Shown piece after piece: positions 24,941 through 34,426 of a stretch of DNA of 64,000 nucleotides; the stretch's first letter is position 1; the number at the start of each line of letters is the position of its first letter. The translations under genes and the position numbers were made by a program. The DNA lies in contig WQWI01000003.1 of assembly GCA_009785425.1 (NCBI GenBank), positions 48,452 to 112,451 on the forward strand, in the 5' to 3' direction. Source of the stretch: Bacteroidales bacterium. Its GTDB lineage: Bacteria; Bacteroidota; Bacteroidia; Bacteroidales; P3. The notes under the pieces are model-generated. The model did not search any database, had not been told where the DNA came from, and saw only the letters and a program-made list of their open reading frames with translations.

Positions 24941-26464
24941 ATGATTCGCGTCAGATTTGCCCCAAGTCCCACCGGACCGCTTCACATTGGCGGTGTTCGC
25001 ACTGCTCTATACAACTATTTTTTCGCTAAACAAAACGGCGGAGACTTTGTGCTTCGCATTGAAGATACCGACAGTTCTCGGTTTGTTCCGGGCTCGGAAG
25101 AGTATATCATTGAATCCTTCAAATGGCTTGGCATAAAATTTGATGAAGGTCCGCATGTGGGCGGAAACTACGGTCCTTACCGCCAGTCGGAACGTAGAGA
25201 AATATACCGCAAATACGTGGACGAACTCTTGGCAAAAGGCTTGGCATACTACGCTTTCGATACTCCGGAAGAATTAGATGCAATGCGTGCTCGCTTGGAA
25301 GCGGAAAAGGCGCCGAGTTTACAATACGACTCGTCAACACGTTTAGCGATGAGAAACTCGCTAACGATGTCTCGCGACGAAGTGAAGTTTCGTTTGGATG
25401 GTGGCGAACAATATGTGGTTCGGATTAAAATCGAGCCGAACCAAACTGTGGTTGTAAACGACTTAATTCGTGGAGAAGTGGCTGTAAATTCAAGCCTTTT
25501 AGATGACAAAGTGCTTTGGAAATCTGTCGATGGTTTACCAACTTATCACTTGGCAAATATAGTTGACGATCGAAAAATGAAAATTTCACACGTTATTCGT
25601 GGTGAAGAATGGCTGCCTTCCGCACCGTTGCACGTGCTGCTTTACCATTATTTGGGTTGGGAAGATACAATGCCGAAATTCGCACACTTACCGCTTTTGC
25701 TAAAACCCGATGGAAATGGAAAATTGAGTAAACGTGATGGAGATCGTTTGGGATTTCCTGTATTTCCATTGGAATGGACAGATCCGAAAACACTCGAAAC
25801 TTCATGCGGATTCCGAGAAATGGGTTATTTTTCGGAAGCCGTAATCAATATCCTTGCACTTTTAGGTTGGAATGACGGAACAGAACAAGAAATTTTTTCG
25901 ATAAACGAATTAATTGAGAAGTTTTCTCTTGACCGTGTGAGTAAGCATGGAGCAAAATTTGATGTACAAAAAAGTGCATGGTTCAATCATCAATACCTAT
26001 TGAAATCAAGCACCGAAATGCTCACGGATTTGTTTACTCCATTCATGCATGCCAATGCTGCTGTGCCCATTTTTGAACGAAAAACATTAGAAAAAATCAT
26101 TGATTTGGTCAAGGAACGTGTCAATTTTGTGCACGAAATTTGGGGACAATCACACTTCTTTTTCATCGCTCCAACAATTTATGACGAAACCGTTGTGAAA
26201 AAACGCTGGACACCCGAAACACCTGATATTCTCACAAAATTTGCAGACTTACTGGAAAAAGAATCCGACTTTTCCTCGGAGAACTTGGAAAAAATCACAA
26301 CAGATTTCATCAAGACCAACAACTACAACATGGGACAAGTCATGAATTGCCTACGACTTTGTTTGGTCGGAGCGGCAATGGGACCTCATCTGAATGATAT
26401 CATGGCGATTATCGGCAAAAATGAAACCGTGCAACGGATTCGCACGGCAGTCTCAACGATATAA
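24941..26464 (+). CDS. gltX: glutamyl-tRNA synthetase
   Basis: Charges tRNA-Glu with glutamate in the cytoplasm. The 507-residue class I synthetase has the HIGH-type motif [11 protein letters not shown] at residues 8-18, the LRIEDTD block (about 42-48), a middle catalytic region with [14 protein letters not shown], and the KLSKRDG form of the KMSKS motif (about 262-268). The C-terminal anticodon-binding helices are complete and the length is normal for Bacteroidota. It starts 33 nt after a palindromic repeat; no clear promoter box was found. A perfect palindrome follows the stop. Confidence 0.96.
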   Translation: MIRVRFAPSPTGPLHIGGVRTALYNYFFAKQNGGDFVLRIEDTDSSRFVPGSEEYIIESFKWLGIKFDEGPHVGGNYGPYRQSERREIYRKYVDELLAKGLAYYAFDTPEELDAMRARLEAEKAPSLQYDSSTRLAMRNSLTMSRDEVKFRLDGGEQYVVRIKIEPNQTVVVNDLIRGEVAVNSSLLDDKVLWKSVDGLPTYHLANIVDDRKMKISHVIRGEEWLPSAPLHVLLYHYLGWEDTMPKFAHLPLLLKPDGNGKLSKRDGDRLGFPVFPLEWTDPKTLETSCGFREMGYFSEAVINILALLGWNDGTEQEIFSINELIEKFSLDRVSKHGAKFDVQKSAWFNHQYLLKSSTEMLTDLFTPFMHANAAVPIFERKTLEKIIDLVKERVNFVHEIWGQSHFFFIAPTIYDETVVKKRWTPETPDILTKFADLLEKESDFSSENLEKITTDFIKTNNYNMGQVMNCLRLCLVGAAMGPHLNDIMAIIGKNETVQRIRTAVSTI

Positions 26465-26468
26465 CACA

Positions 26469-26500
26469 TTGTAGGGGCAAATAATTATTTGCCCCTACAA
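26469..26500. terminator. perfect 32-nt palindrome after gltX (family B, GTAGGGGC type)
   Basis: TTGTAGGGGCAAATAA is followed directly by its reverse complement, a 16-bp stem with no spacer. It lies 5 nt after the gltX stop, between gltX and the reverse-strand tRNA-Arg gene. Related GTAGGGGC palindromes occur at 38797-38861 and, more distantly, 42015 and 55623. Probably a bidirectional terminator and also a member of a repeat family. Confidence 0.7.
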
Positions 26501-26523
26501 TTTGCGATTTGCAATTAACCTTG

Positions 26524-26595
26524 CACCCCCGGGCGGATTCGAACCGCCATCGCCAGAACCGGAATCTGAAATTCTATCCATTGAACTACGGGAGC
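26524..26595 (-). tRNA. tRNA-Arg (anticodon CCG)
   Basis: The reverse strand folds as a cloverleaf: acceptor GCTCCCG/CGGGGGT, D-stem GTTC/GAAT, anticodon stem TCAGA/TCTGG with loop TTCCGGT (anticodon CCG), T-arm GGCGG-TTCGAAT-CCGCC, discriminator G. The CCA is not encoded. The length is 72 nt. A -7 box lies 12 nt upstream. Confidence 0.92.
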
Positions 26596-26606
26596 AAAAG
26601 CAGATG

Positions 26607-26614
26607 CAAAGATA
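26607..26614 (-). promoter_or_regulatory. -7 box of the tRNA-Arg gene
   Basis: The forward strand reads CAAAGATA, that is TATCTTTG on the reverse strand, ending 12 nt before the mature tRNA 5' end. No clear TTTG lies at the matching -33 position. Confidence 0.65.
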
Positions 26615-26632
26615 CAAAAAAAAATAAACTTT

Positions 26633-26664
26633 TTTGGTTGTTTCAGCTTTTTTTTGTACTTTTG
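26633..26664 (+). promoter_or_regulatory. promoter of the glycosyltransferase gene
   Basis: TTTG at 26633-26636 and TACTTTTG at 26657-26664 with a 20-nt spacer, divergent from the tRNA-Arg promoter. The predicted start is near 26669, about 18 nt before the ATG at 26687; the in-frame ATG at 26654 lies upstream of the start site. Confidence 0.8.
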
Positions 26665-26686
26665 TGGACTCATATTAAAACCAACT

Positions 26687-27520
26687 ATGTTTTCGGTTCT
26701 CATTTCAGTCTATCATAAAGAAAAGCCAGACTTTCTAGAAGCTTCTTTACAAAGTGTTTTCGAACAAACACTTTTACCTAACGAAATAGTAATTGTTAAA
26801 GACGGGAAATTGGGCTCTGAGTTAGATGCTATTTTGGATCGTTATCAAGCAAACTATCCCGAAATCATTAAAATCAACAGCCTGCCTGAGAATCTTGGTC
26901 TTGGCGTGAGTTTGGCCTATGGACTCGAACGCTGTTCGAATGAATTAGTCGCAAGAATGGATACCGATGATATTAATTTACCGTTTCGTTTCGAGGAACA
27001 ATACAATATGTTGATGAATCATCCGGAATTAGATTTGGTTGGCTTCAACATTGCCGAGTTTGAATATGATCCGAACATCATTCACTCTTACCGTAAACTA
27101 CCTGAAAATCCCGATGAAATCTGTAAGTTTGGCAAACGTCGTTGTCCGGTCAATCACCCGACAACTATGTTTCGTCGCTCGAAAGTTTTACAAGTGGGCA
27201 ATTATAAACGCTTAAAAATCAACAAGGGTATGGAAGATTACTACTTGTGGATGCGTATGCTGAACGAAAAAATGCAATTCCACAACATTCAGAAAGTGGG
27301 TGTGCTATGTCGCATTGGAAACGATATGATTAGTCGCAGGCATGGTTTTTTGTACTATCGCTTAGAACTGGATTGCTTCGCAAAAGGCGTCAAAATGGGA
27401 TATATTTCATGGCTTGATTTTTTTGTGGCGGCTATCTCACGAGGAGTTGTGCATACTGCACCAAAGCCTATGACAAAATGGTTCTACAATCGTTTTTTAA
27501 GACAAAAACAAAATGGATAA
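26687..27520 (+). CDS. glycosyltransferase family 2 (AmsE-like)
   Basis: A 277-residue cytoplasmic GT-A glycosyltransferase. The N-terminus MFSVLISVYHKEKPDFLEAS, the VKDG turn (about 39) and the metal-binding RMDTDDIN (about 89-96) are typical of GT2, and the central PVNHPTTMFRRS with KGMEDYYLWMRM matches the AmsE/Wbb subgroup. It probably adds a sugar to a surface polysaccharide. It overlaps the following sugar-phosphate transferase gene by 8 nt, so the two are co-expressed and translationally coupled. Confidence 0.88.
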   Translation: MFSVLISVYHKEKPDFLEASLQSVFEQTLLPNEIVIVKDGKLGSELDAILDRYQANYPEIIKINSLPENLGLGVSLAYGLERCSNELVARMDTDDINLPFRFEEQYNMLMNHPELDLVGFNIAEFEYDPNIIHSYRKLPENPDEICKFGKRRCPVNHPTTMFRRSKVLQVGNYKRLKINKGMEDYYLWMRMLNEKMQFHNIQKVGVLCRIGNDMISRRHGFLYYRLELDCFAKGVKMGYISWLDFFVAAISRGVVHTAPKPMTKWFYNRFLRQKQNG

Positions 27521-28580
27521 CTTCAATTGGATAGCATTTTTTCAAGTTGTTGCGACAGTTTTGACTTCAGGCATTATCGTCCTGTGGACAATTCCTACCA
27601 TCAACTATATCGCCAGAACGAAAGGGATCTTGAATGCTCCGGGTGAACGCACTTCACATCGGCATAAAACTCCAAATCTTGCCGGAATTTCCATCTTTAT
27701 TGGGATGTCTGTCAGTTCTTTACTTTTTATCCACAATGACCTTGACATTTTCAAATACGTGTATTTAGCCTCGATTATCATCTTTTTTACCGGTCTTAAA
27801 GATGATATCCTTATTCTTTCTCCTTGGAAAAAACTGCTTGCCCAATTCGTCGTTGCAACCTTAATTGTTATGGCAGATCTTCGTTTTACCCATTTTTTCG
27901 GACTTTTTGGTGTTGATGAAGTTGGCGAAATAACATCTTTTATCATAACTATCGTATTCATTGTTGGAATTATCAATGCCGTCAATCTCATTGATGGTAT
28001 TGATGGACTGGTGGCATCTATCGGAGTTTTGATATTAGGCTGTTTCGGACTCTTTTTCTTTATCAACGGAATTTACGATTGGGCGGTTTATTGTGCCGGT
28101 ATGATAGGTGCACTAATAGCATTTTTTCAATACAATGTGTTTGGGCTTCGAAACAAAATTTTTATGGGAGATTCAGGCTCTTTATTGCTCGGACTATGTG
28201 TTGCCGTTACAACCATTATGTTTTGGGAAGCCAACGCCGACAAAAGCCTTCTGTTGACTTTTATCACTGCTCCTGCTATCACATTGGCAATAATTATTGT
28301 TCCAGTGTATGATATGACCCGTGTGTTCGTTTATCGTATCATGCGTGGTTTGTCGCCATTCTCGGCAGATCGGAATCACATTCACCACCGAATTGTTGAC
28401 ATGGGTTTTACACATTTTCAAACATCGTTAATCATTTTAGGGTTCAACGTGCTGATAATCGCTGTTGCTCTCACACTTGGTTTGTTCTTGGGACCACTTT
28501 GGATCATAGCAGTTATAGTTGCTTTAGCCTTTGTTTCGGTGTTCGTAATGAACAAAATTTATGAGAAGAAGAAAAGATGA
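27513..28580 (+). CDS. MraY/WecA-type polyprenyl-phosphate sugar-1-phosphate transferase
   Basis: A 355-residue polytopic membrane enzyme expected to move GlcNAc-1-P or a related sugar phosphate onto undecaprenyl phosphate, the first step of surface glycan assembly. Visible family motifs are NAPGERTSHRHKTPNLAG (about 33-50), LKDDILILSPWKK (about 91-103), NLIDGIDGL (about 155-163), FMGDSGSLLLG (about 217-227) and the histidine motif DRNHIHHRIVDMG (about 288-300). The HxHH motif and the lack of a nearby mur cluster favour WecA/TagO over MraY. About ten membrane helices. Convergent with recJ. Confidence 0.9.
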   Translation: MDNFNWIAFFQVVATVLTSGIIVLWTIPTINYIARTKGILNAPGERTSHRHKTPNLAGISIFIGMSVSSLLFIHNDLDIFKYVYLASIIIFFTGLKDDILILSPWKKLLAQFVVATLIVMADLRFTHFFGLFGVDEVGEITSFIITIVFIVGIINAVNLIDGIDGLVASIGVLILGCFGLFFFINGIYDWAVYCAGMIGALIAFFQYNVFGLRNKIFMGDSGSLLLGLCVAVTTIMFWEANADKSLLLTFITAPAITLAIIIVPVYDMTRVFVYRIMRGLSPFSADRNHIHHRIVDMGFTHFQTSLIILGFNVLIIAVALTLGLFLGPLWIIAVIVALAFVSVFVMNKIYEKKKR

Positions 28581-28612
28581 TGAAAAGGCGGATAAATTGC
28601 TGATTTCAACAA

Positions 28613-30379
28613 TTATTCTTGAATGTCTTTTACGTTAAGTTGAATCGTAACTTTTCCGTTCCACTCGTTTTCTTCGAGTTGATAAGCCACACTAAACGGT
28701 TTTCCGCTCTTAGTCAAAACTTCTTGATCGGCTTGTTGAAATGCAATACCGTTTACAGGAAAACTTGGTTTGCTTTGTTGGACTAATGAAAGTTTGAGAT
28801 GTTTTTGTCCCACTATTTTTGATGCTCCGGTGTCCACAACACCGCGTGTTTCAAATATCGGATTGGGGTTGTTCGTGCCGAACGGTGCAAACTTTTTAAG
28901 CTTTTCAAAAAACGCCCGATTAATATCACCAAAATTAAGTTCTGCATCAATTTCTACCCTCGGGATAAGCAAGTTTTCAGATATTTGTGCAGCTGCAACT
29001 TGTTCAAATTTTTCAGCAAACGCTTGAAAATTTTCCTCTTTGATGGACAATCCCGCTGCATATTTATGACCACCCCAATGTTCGATTAAGTCGCTACAAG
29101 CTTCTATTACAGAGTAAACATCAAAATCCTTAACCGAGCGTGCTGAACCTGTAATCAAATCGCCCGACTTGGTAAATACAATCGTTGGACGGTAATAAAA
29201 TTCTGTCAAACGTGATGCTACAATACCTATCACACCTTTATGCCACGAAGGGTCGTAAACCACTGTAGTTTTTGCCGATTCGGAAATTTTTCCCGAGTCG
29301 AAATGCGCCAAGGCTTCCTCCGTTGCTTTGGCATCAAGAAGCTTGCGCTCTTTGTTATATTCATCAATTTCTTTGGCAAAAATTTCGGAACGTTCAAATG
29401 TATCGCTGAGCAAAAGTCGAACGGCATTTTTCCCACTCTCCATGCGACCTGCAGCATTGATACGCGGACCAATCAGAAAGACCAAATCAGAAATGGTCAA
29501 CTCTCTGTTAAAATACAAATCCGGATTACCTTTATCGCTTTTTACGACGTTCGAATACTTCAAGATTGACTCAAATGCAGGACGCGGTTTGCTGTTAATC
29601 TGCTTCAGCCCATAATGTGCCAAAATCCGATTTTCGTCTGTAATTGGCACCACATCCGAAGCAATGCTGACCACAACCATATCCAAGTATTCGTAGATTT
29701 CTTCTTCAGGAATATTGTGTGTTTGAGAATATGCTTGAATAATCTTAAAACTAATGCCACACCCCGAAAGATGTTTGTAGGGGTATGGACAATCAGGACG
29801 TTTGGGGTCCAAAACGGCATATCCTGCAGGAATAACATCTCCCGAACGGTGATGGTCACCTACAATCACATCAATTCCCAAACTATTGGCAAGATCAATT
29901 TCTTTGTTGGCTTTGATGCCGCAATCCAGTGTAATAATTAGCGTAAATCCATGTTTCTTAGCGTACTCAACGGTGGTTTCATTGAGTCCGTAACCATCGC
30001 TGTAACGATCCGGAATACGATATTCGATCTGGCGTGTATTCAAATCGCTCATATCTACACCCGGTTGTTTCGACAAAAACGAATACATTACGGCAACCGC
30101 CGTTGTTCCGTCAACATCATAATCACCGAAAACCAAGATACGTTCCTTATTCTGTAAAGCCCTGTGGATGCGCTCTACAGCCTTGTCCATATCTTTCATC
30201 AAAAATGGGTCGTGAAGTCGCGAAAGCTTAGGATTAAAGAACAAATCAGCCTCTTCAACGGACACAACACCCCTCTGAACCAAAAGATTTGCCAAAGTAT
30301 GATCTATCTTTAGTTCACTTGCTAATCTGTCAACAATTTCACTATTAACCTGTTCCCGCCTTACCCATTGTTTTTTCAT
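28613..30379 (-). CDS. recJ: single-stranded-DNA-specific exonuclease RecJ
   Basis: A 5'-3' single-strand DNA exonuclease of recombination and repair, 588 residues. The DHH phosphoesterase motifs are [12 protein letters not shown] (about 75-86), [19 protein letters not shown] (the DHH motif, about 170) and [12 protein letters not shown]. The DHHA1 domain carries [11 protein letters not shown] and [11 protein letters not shown], and the C-terminal OB region is present. The start at 30379 ([10 protein letters not shown]) follows a -7 box; an upstream ATG in frame would lie in or before the promoter. Confidence 0.94.
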   Translation of the reverse strand: MKKQWVRREQVNSEIVDRLASELKIDHTLANLLVQRGVVSVEEADLFFNPKLSRLHDPFLMKDMDKAVERIHRALQNKERILVFGDYDVDGTTAVAVMYSFLSKQPGVDMSDLNTRQIEYRIPDRYSDGYGLNETTVEYAKKHGFTLIITLDCGIKANKEIDLANSLGIDVIVGDHHRSGDVIPAGYAVLDPKRPDCPYPYKHLSGCGISFKIIQAYSQTHNIPEEEIYEYLDMVVVSIASDVVPITDENRILAHYGLKQINSKPRPAFESILKYSNVVKSDKGNPDLYFNRELTISDLVFLIGPRINAAGRMESGKNAVRLLLSDTFERSEIFAKEIDEYNKERKLLDAKATEEALAHFDSGKISESAKTTVVYDPSWHKGVIGIVASRLTEFYYRPTIVFTKSGDLITGSARSVKDFDVYSVIEACSDLIEHWGGHKYAAGLSIKEENFQAFAEKFEQVAAAQISENLLIPRVEIDAELNFGDINRAFFEKLKKFAPFGTNNPNPIFETRGVVDTGASKIVGQKHLKLSLVQQSKPSFPVNGIAFQQADQEVLTKSGKPFSVAYQLEENEWNGKVTIQLNVKDIQE

Positions 30380-30403
30380 TAAGTTTGTTCTTGTATTAAA
30401 CCA

Positions 30404-30432
30404 CAAAGATACGAAAAAAAATCGTATCTTTG
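30404..30432. promoter_or_regulatory. back-to-back -7 boxes of recJ and folE forming an inverted repeat
   Basis: CAAAGATACGA (30404-30414) is the reverse-strand -7 box for recJ, and TCGTATCTTTG (30422-30432) is the forward -7 box for folE. They form a perfect 11-bp inverted repeat around an A-tract of 7 nt. Each polymerase would cover the other's start region, so the two genes may be expressed in mutual exclusion. Clear TTTG -33 boxes are missing. Confidence 0.65.
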
Positions 30433-30440
30433 CAAAAAAA

Positions 30441-31052
30441 ATGACCATGCGTTACAAGAAAATAGAATCCTACGACCCGAAAACGATCAAAAAATTAGCG
30501 AAAAATTACGAATCTATTCTTTCGTTGATTGGCGAAGATCCTAATCGCGAAGGGCTGAAGGATTCTCCTGAACGGATCGCACAGGCCATGTTGTTTTTTA
30601 CACAAGGTTATGAGCAAGACCCTCAAAGAATTATTGAGTCGGCGATGTTTGAAGAAGATTACAAACAAATGGTGGTTGTCAAAGATATTGAAATTTATTC
30701 ACTTTGCGAACATCATTTGGTTCCGTTTTTCGGAAAAGCACATGTGGCGTATATTCCGAACGGAAAGATTTGTGGTTTGAGTAAAATTCCACGTATTGTC
30801 GATGCTTACGCACGGCGTCTACAAGTTCAGGAGCGATTAACGCGTCAGATCAAAGAGTGTTTGGAACAAACTTTGAATCCTCTTGGTGTAGCCGTAGTGA
30901 TAGAAGCGCAGCATTTGTGCATGTGTATGCGAGGTGTTCAAAAACAGAACTCTATATCTACAACATCGGATTTTTCCGGAGCATTTTTAAAAAATATATC
31001 AACACGAGACGAGTTTATGCAACTGATTTCTTCGGATTTAATCAAGAATTAG
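30441..31052 (+). CDS. folE: GTP cyclohydrolase I
   Basis: Converts GTP to 7,8-dihydroneopterin triphosphate, the entry step to tetrahydrofolate and related pterins. The 203-residue protein has [15 protein letters not shown] (about 33-47), the zinc and active-site region [20 protein letters not shown] (about 89-108), [20 protein letters not shown], and the [10 protein letters not shown] motif with the second zinc cysteine. The start is 30441 or the in-frame ATG at 30447; both lie only 9-15 nt after the -7 box, so the leader is minimal. A family A repeat begins right after the stop. Confidence 0.95.
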   Translation: MTMRYKKIESYDPKTIKKLAKNYESILSLIGEDPNREGLKDSPERIAQAMLFFTQGYEQDPQRIIESAMFEEDYKQMVVVKDIEIYSLCEHHLVPFFGKAHVAYIPNGKICGLSKIPRIVDAYARRLQVQERLTRQIKECLEQTLNPLGVAVVIEAQHLCMCMRGVQKQNSISTTSDFSGAFLKNISTRDEFMQLISSDLIKN

Positions 31053-31097
31053 CCGTCATTCCGACTGAGTGGAGCGATGGAGGAATCTGCTTGCTAT
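31053..31097. repeat. family A repeat, single arm, after folE
   Basis: CCGTCATTCCGACTGAGTGG begins directly after the folE stop and continues to GGAGGAATCTGC, resembling the right end of the element at 16972-17120 (17082-17120). Only one arm is present, so it is a partial or solo copy. Confidence 0.65.
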
Positions 31098-31123
31098 TCT
31101 AAGTCTTTAATCAATAAACAAAA

Positions 31124-31663
31124 GTGAAAATTTTCATAGTCGGATACATGTACAGCGGAAAAACAACCGTTGGAAAACAATTGGCAAAAAAATTAAATTG
31201 TGATTTTTTGGACACGGATGTACTGTTCGAGACCCAATACCAAACCTCTATTCCGGAGTTTTTTGCAGAGCACGGTGAAGCAGCGTTTCGAGTCGGTGAA
31301 CGAAAAATTTTGGAAGACCTACAAGCATATCCGAATCCGGTTGTTATTTCGACCGGAGGCGGATTGCCTTGTTTTAACAACAATATGGAATTAATGAAAA
31401 AAATGGGCACGGTTATTTATCTACAAGCCTCTGTTGGAGCAGTCTACAGCCGATTTGAAACATCGAAAATTCCACGTCCGCTTTTAGCAGGTTTGTCGAA
31501 AGAGGAGGCTATCCAAAAAATAGAGAGTCATTTAGCCGAACGCGAACCTTTTTACAAACAAGCCAATATCACAGTTTCTGCGGAAAGTGTGAGGATTGAT
31601 TCGCTGTTACAAATCTTAAATCCCCTCCTGCCTCCACCAGCGGGAAAAACCTCAATCCATTAA
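31124..31663 (+). CDS. aroK: shikimate kinase
   Basis: Phosphorylates shikimate in the chorismate pathway. The 179-residue P-loop kinase starts at a GTG; no ATG is suitably placed before the P-loop GYMYSGKTTVGKQL (about 6-19). Further motifs are DTDVLFETQ (shikimate-binding aspartate), the region around FRVGERKIL, the STGGGLPC loop, and ERAPFY-like EREPFYKQA. The last 10-12 residues (PLLPPPAGKTSIH) read through a C-rich segment that resembles the CCCCC..CAGCGGG repeat family, so the tail may be repeat-derived. Confidence 0.92.
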   Translation: MKIFIVGYMYSGKTTVGKQLAKKLNCDFLDTDVLFETQYQTSIPEFFAEHGEAAFRVGERKILEDLQAYPNPVVISTGGGLPCFNNNMELMKKMGTVIYLQASVGAVYSRFETSKIPRPLLAGLSKEEAIQKIESHLAEREPFYKQANITVSAESVRIDSLLQILNPLLPPPAGKTSIH

Positions 31664-31695
31664 CCATTAATCACTAACCATTAACTAGTCAACTT

Positions 31696-32673
31696 ATGGA
31701 TTTCAAAAAAGACATTATTCGTTCAGATTTTTCACTGTGGCTTTCGCCGATGGAGGATGTTACAAACCCTCCGTTTCGCAGGATTTGCAAGCGTTTTGGT
31801 GCAGATGTTTTGGTTACGGAGTTTGTTAATTCGGATGCGATTGTTCGCAATATCGAAAAAAGTTTGATGAAATTCCAATTTTCTGAAAAGGAAAGTCCTC
31901 TTGCCATTCAGATTTACGGAAATACAGAAGATGTTATGATTGAAGCGGCAAAAATTGCAGCAGAAGCAAAACCCGATTTTATTGATATCAACTGGGGCTG
32001 TCCCGTGAAAAAAATCGCCGGTCGCGGTGCAGGTTCGGGAATTTTAAAAGATGTTCCAAAAATGATTCGCATTACCGAAGGTATCGTGAAAGCCGTGAAT
32101 CTGCCCGTTACCGTGAAAACGCGTTTGGGTTGGGATCAACAATCAAAAATCATTGCAGATATTGCCGAACAACTACAAGATACAGGTATTGCCGGATTGA
32201 GCATTCACGGACGAACACGGTGCCAACTCTACACCGGCGAAGCAGATTGGACGCTGATAGGTGAAGTAAAAAACAATCCGCGAATACACATTCCGATTTT
32301 CGGAAACGGTGATGTGAAAACGCCGGAAGATGCATTGGAAATGAAAAATAAATACGGTGTAGATGGCATTTTAATTGGACGTGCAACCATCGGACATCCT
32401 TGGATATTTAGAGAAATCAAACATTTTTTCGAAACCGGTGAACACCTTCCACCACCTACGATTGAAGAACGTGTAGATGTTTGTCGCGAACATCTTTTGG
32501 CATGCATCGAATGGAAAGGGGAGGGCAAAGCCATTGGCGAAATGAGAAAGCATTACAGCACCTATTTTCGAGCCATTCCGCATTTCAAACCCCTGCGAAT
32601 CGACCTCTTGCAAGCCAAAGAATTGGAGCACATATTAGAATTATTTGAGAAAATTCGAGCCTTCTCATCATAA
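31696..32673 (+). CDS. dusB: tRNA-dihydrouridine synthase
   Basis: Reduces specific uridines in tRNA to dihydrouridine using FMN and NADPH. The 325-residue TIM-barrel enzyme shows PMEDVTNPPFRRICKRFGAD (about 15-34), the active-site block INWGCPVKKIAGRGAGSGIL with the catalytic cysteine (about residue 101), KTRLGWD, GRTRCQLYTGEADW and GRATIGHPWIF near the FMN phosphate site. Features fit the DusB group. It lies 32 nt downstream of aroK and probably shares its transcript. Confidence 0.92.
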   Translation: MDFKKDIIRSDFSLWLSPMEDVTNPPFRRICKRFGADVLVTEFVNSDAIVRNIEKSLMKFQFSEKESPLAIQIYGNTEDVMIEAAKIAAEAKPDFIDINWGCPVKKIAGRGAGSGILKDVPKMIRITEGIVKAVNLPVTVKTRLGWDQQSKIIADIAEQLQDTGIAGLSIHGRTRCQLYTGEADWTLIGEVKNNPRIHIPIFGNGDVKTPEDALEMKNKYGVDGILIGRATIGHPWIFREIKHFFETGEHLPPPTIEERVDVCREHLLACIEWKGEGKAIGEMRKHYSTYFRAIPHFKPLRIDLLQAKELEHILELFEKIRAFSS

Positions 32674-32690
32674 AATTTTCAATTTTTTCA

Positions 32691-32698
32691 TATCTTCG
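32691..32698 (+). promoter_or_regulatory. -7 box directly before the U32 peptidase gene
   Basis: TATCTTCG at 32691-32698; the ATG begins at 32703, 5 nt after the last G. Since Bacteroidota transcription starts about 4-6 nt after this box, the message would be leaderless. Confidence 0.6.
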
Positions 32699-32702
32699 CA
32701 AC

Positions 32703-33962
32703 ATGAACCCACCTCGTACCTCGCACCCCGTACTTCGTACCATTGAGATTATGTCGCCGGTCGGCAGCTATGAATCGCTGTACGCTGCTATACAAGGCGG
32801 TGCTGACTCGGTGTATTTCGGTGTTGGACAACTGAATATGCGTTCGCGTTCAGCGAATAATTTTGATTTGTCTGATCTTTGTAAAATTGCTGAAATCTGC
32901 AAAGAACATGGCATTCGTTCGTATTTAACCTTGAACACGATTGTTTACGACCACGAACTGCAAGTGATGAAAGATATTCTGAACACAGCAAAAACAGCGG
33001 GCGTTTCGGCAGTTATCGCATCGGATTTGGCGGTGATGATGTATGCACGTTCGATAGATTTTCCGGTGCATATTTCGACACAATGCAACATCACAAACAT
33101 TGAGGCTGTGCGGTTTTTTGCACAATTTGCCGATGTTATGGTTACGGCACGAGAGTTGAAATTAGACCAAGTTGCAACCATTATTCAACAAATTTCGGAA
33201 GAGCAAATCAAAGGTCCTTCGGGGCGTTTGGTGGAAATTGAAGTGTTTGCTCACGGTGCGTTGTGTATGGCGGTTTCGGGAAAATGTTATTTGAGTTTGG
33301 ATAACTATAATGCATCCGCCAATCGGGGTGCGTGCCTGCAAGTTTGTCGGCGTCCGTACAAAATTACGGACACAGACGGCGGTACAGAATTGGCGGTTGA
33401 CAATGCCTATATTTTATCGCCAAAAGACCTGAAAACATTAGACTTTTTAGATAAAATCATAAACGCCGGCGTAAAAGTTTTGAAAATCGAAGGACGTGGA
33501 CGTTCGGCGGATTATGTAAAAACCGTTACACGAATTTACAAAGAAGCATCCCTCGCAATTTTAGAAAACACGTTTACAAAAGAACGTTTGGACGTTTGGA
33601 ACGAACAACTGAAAACCGTTTACAACCGTGGCTTTTGGGACGGCTACTATTTGGGACAAACCTTTGGTGAATGGACAGAAGACTACGGCTCGCAGGCAAC
33701 CAAACGCAAAGTTTATGTCGGAAAAGTAACCAACTATTTCAAAGAAATAAACGTTGCCGAAATAAAAATCGAAACGCAAAACATTTCTGTTGGCGACGAA
33801 ATGTTGATTATGGGCGAAACCACAGGTGTTTACGAAGATGTGATTTCCGAGATTCGTGTGGACTTACAACCCGTTCAAACTGCCGAAAAAGGTGTGTTTT
33901 GTTCCATCGCAACACGGGAATTGGTTCGGCGTGGGGATAAGGTTTATCGGTGGGATGATTAA
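32703..33962 (+). CDS. peptidase U32-family protein
   Basis: A 419-residue U32-family protein; members once called collagenase-like peptidases now include tRNA-hydroxylation factors (TrhP). It has the N-terminal IEIMSPVGSYESLYAAIQGG barrel start (residues about 15-34), the family signature EVFAHGALCMAVSGKCYLS (about 181-199), conserved cysteines in NRGACLQVCRRPY, and a C-terminal beta-rich domain. The start at 32703 keeps the complete first strand; a later ATG at 32751 would remove it. It is adjacent to the dihydrouridine synthase, consistent with a tRNA-modification role. Confidence 0.88.
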   Translation: MNPPRTSHPVLRTIEIMSPVGSYESLYAAIQGGADSVYFGVGQLNMRSRSANNFDLSDLCKIAEICKEHGIRSYLTLNTIVYDHELQVMKDILNTAKTAGVSAVIASDLAVMMYARSIDFPVHISTQCNITNIEAVRFFAQFADVMVTARELKLDQVATIIQQISEEQIKGPSGRLVEIEVFAHGALCMAVSGKCYLSLDNYNASANRGACLQVCRRPYKITDTDGGTELAVDNAYILSPKDLKTLDFLDKIINAGVKVLKIEGRGRSADYVKTVTRIYKEASLAILENTFTKERLDVWNEQLKTVYNRGFWDGYYLGQTFGEWTEDYGSQATKRKVYVGKVTNYFKEINVAEIKIETQNISVGDEMLIMGETTGVYEDVISEIRVDLQPVQTAEKGVFCSIATRELVRRGDKVYRWDD

Positions 33963-34042
33963 TTTTTGCAACCAAATGGTTGAGTATTTACGTCTAATGG
34001 CAAAATCAAAATCAATTATTCACCACTTAAAAATTTAAAACT

Positions 34043-34426
34043 ATGTTACCTTTTGATTTAGAATCTATTTTAGGAATTATTGGAGTATTTGTTTGTATTC
34101 CTGCAATGGTTGTTTTAATTGTGTGGTTTGTCAACCGCAGAAAAGGTCGAGGCGACAAGATTCGTGCAGAATTAATGGCAAAAGCCATTGAAAATGGACA
34201 AATGTTGCCCGAAAACTTTTTCGACAGACCGAAAAAGAAACACGACTACTTAAGTGCCGGAATTATCAACATTGCATTCGGATTAGCACTTTCGCTGATT
34301 TTATGGTTGATTGTTGATATGCAAAACATTTGGGCGGTTGGACTTATTAATGTTTTCGTTGGAGTAGCCCTTTTGATTGTTCATTTTCTCGAAAAGAAAA
34401 AGCAAACCGAAGAAAATGCAAAATGA
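34043..34426 (+). CDS. small membrane protein upstream of an ECF sigma factor (DUF6249-like)
   Basis: A 127-residue protein with a helix at about 9-28, a basic cytoplasmic stretch (NRRKGRGDKIRAELMAKAI), and two more helices at about 72-90 and 95-115, ending in a charged tail. It resembles small Bacteroidota proteins annotated DUF6249. It overlaps the sigma factor gene by 11 nt, which is the main clue to function: a partner or target of the sigma cassette. Confidence 0.7.
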   Translation: MLPFDLESILGIIGVFVCIPAMVVLIVWFVNRRKGRGDKIRAELMAKAIENGQMLPENFFDRPKKKHDYLSAGIINIAFGLALSLILWLIVDMQNIWAVGLINVFVGVALLIVHFLEKKKQTEENAK

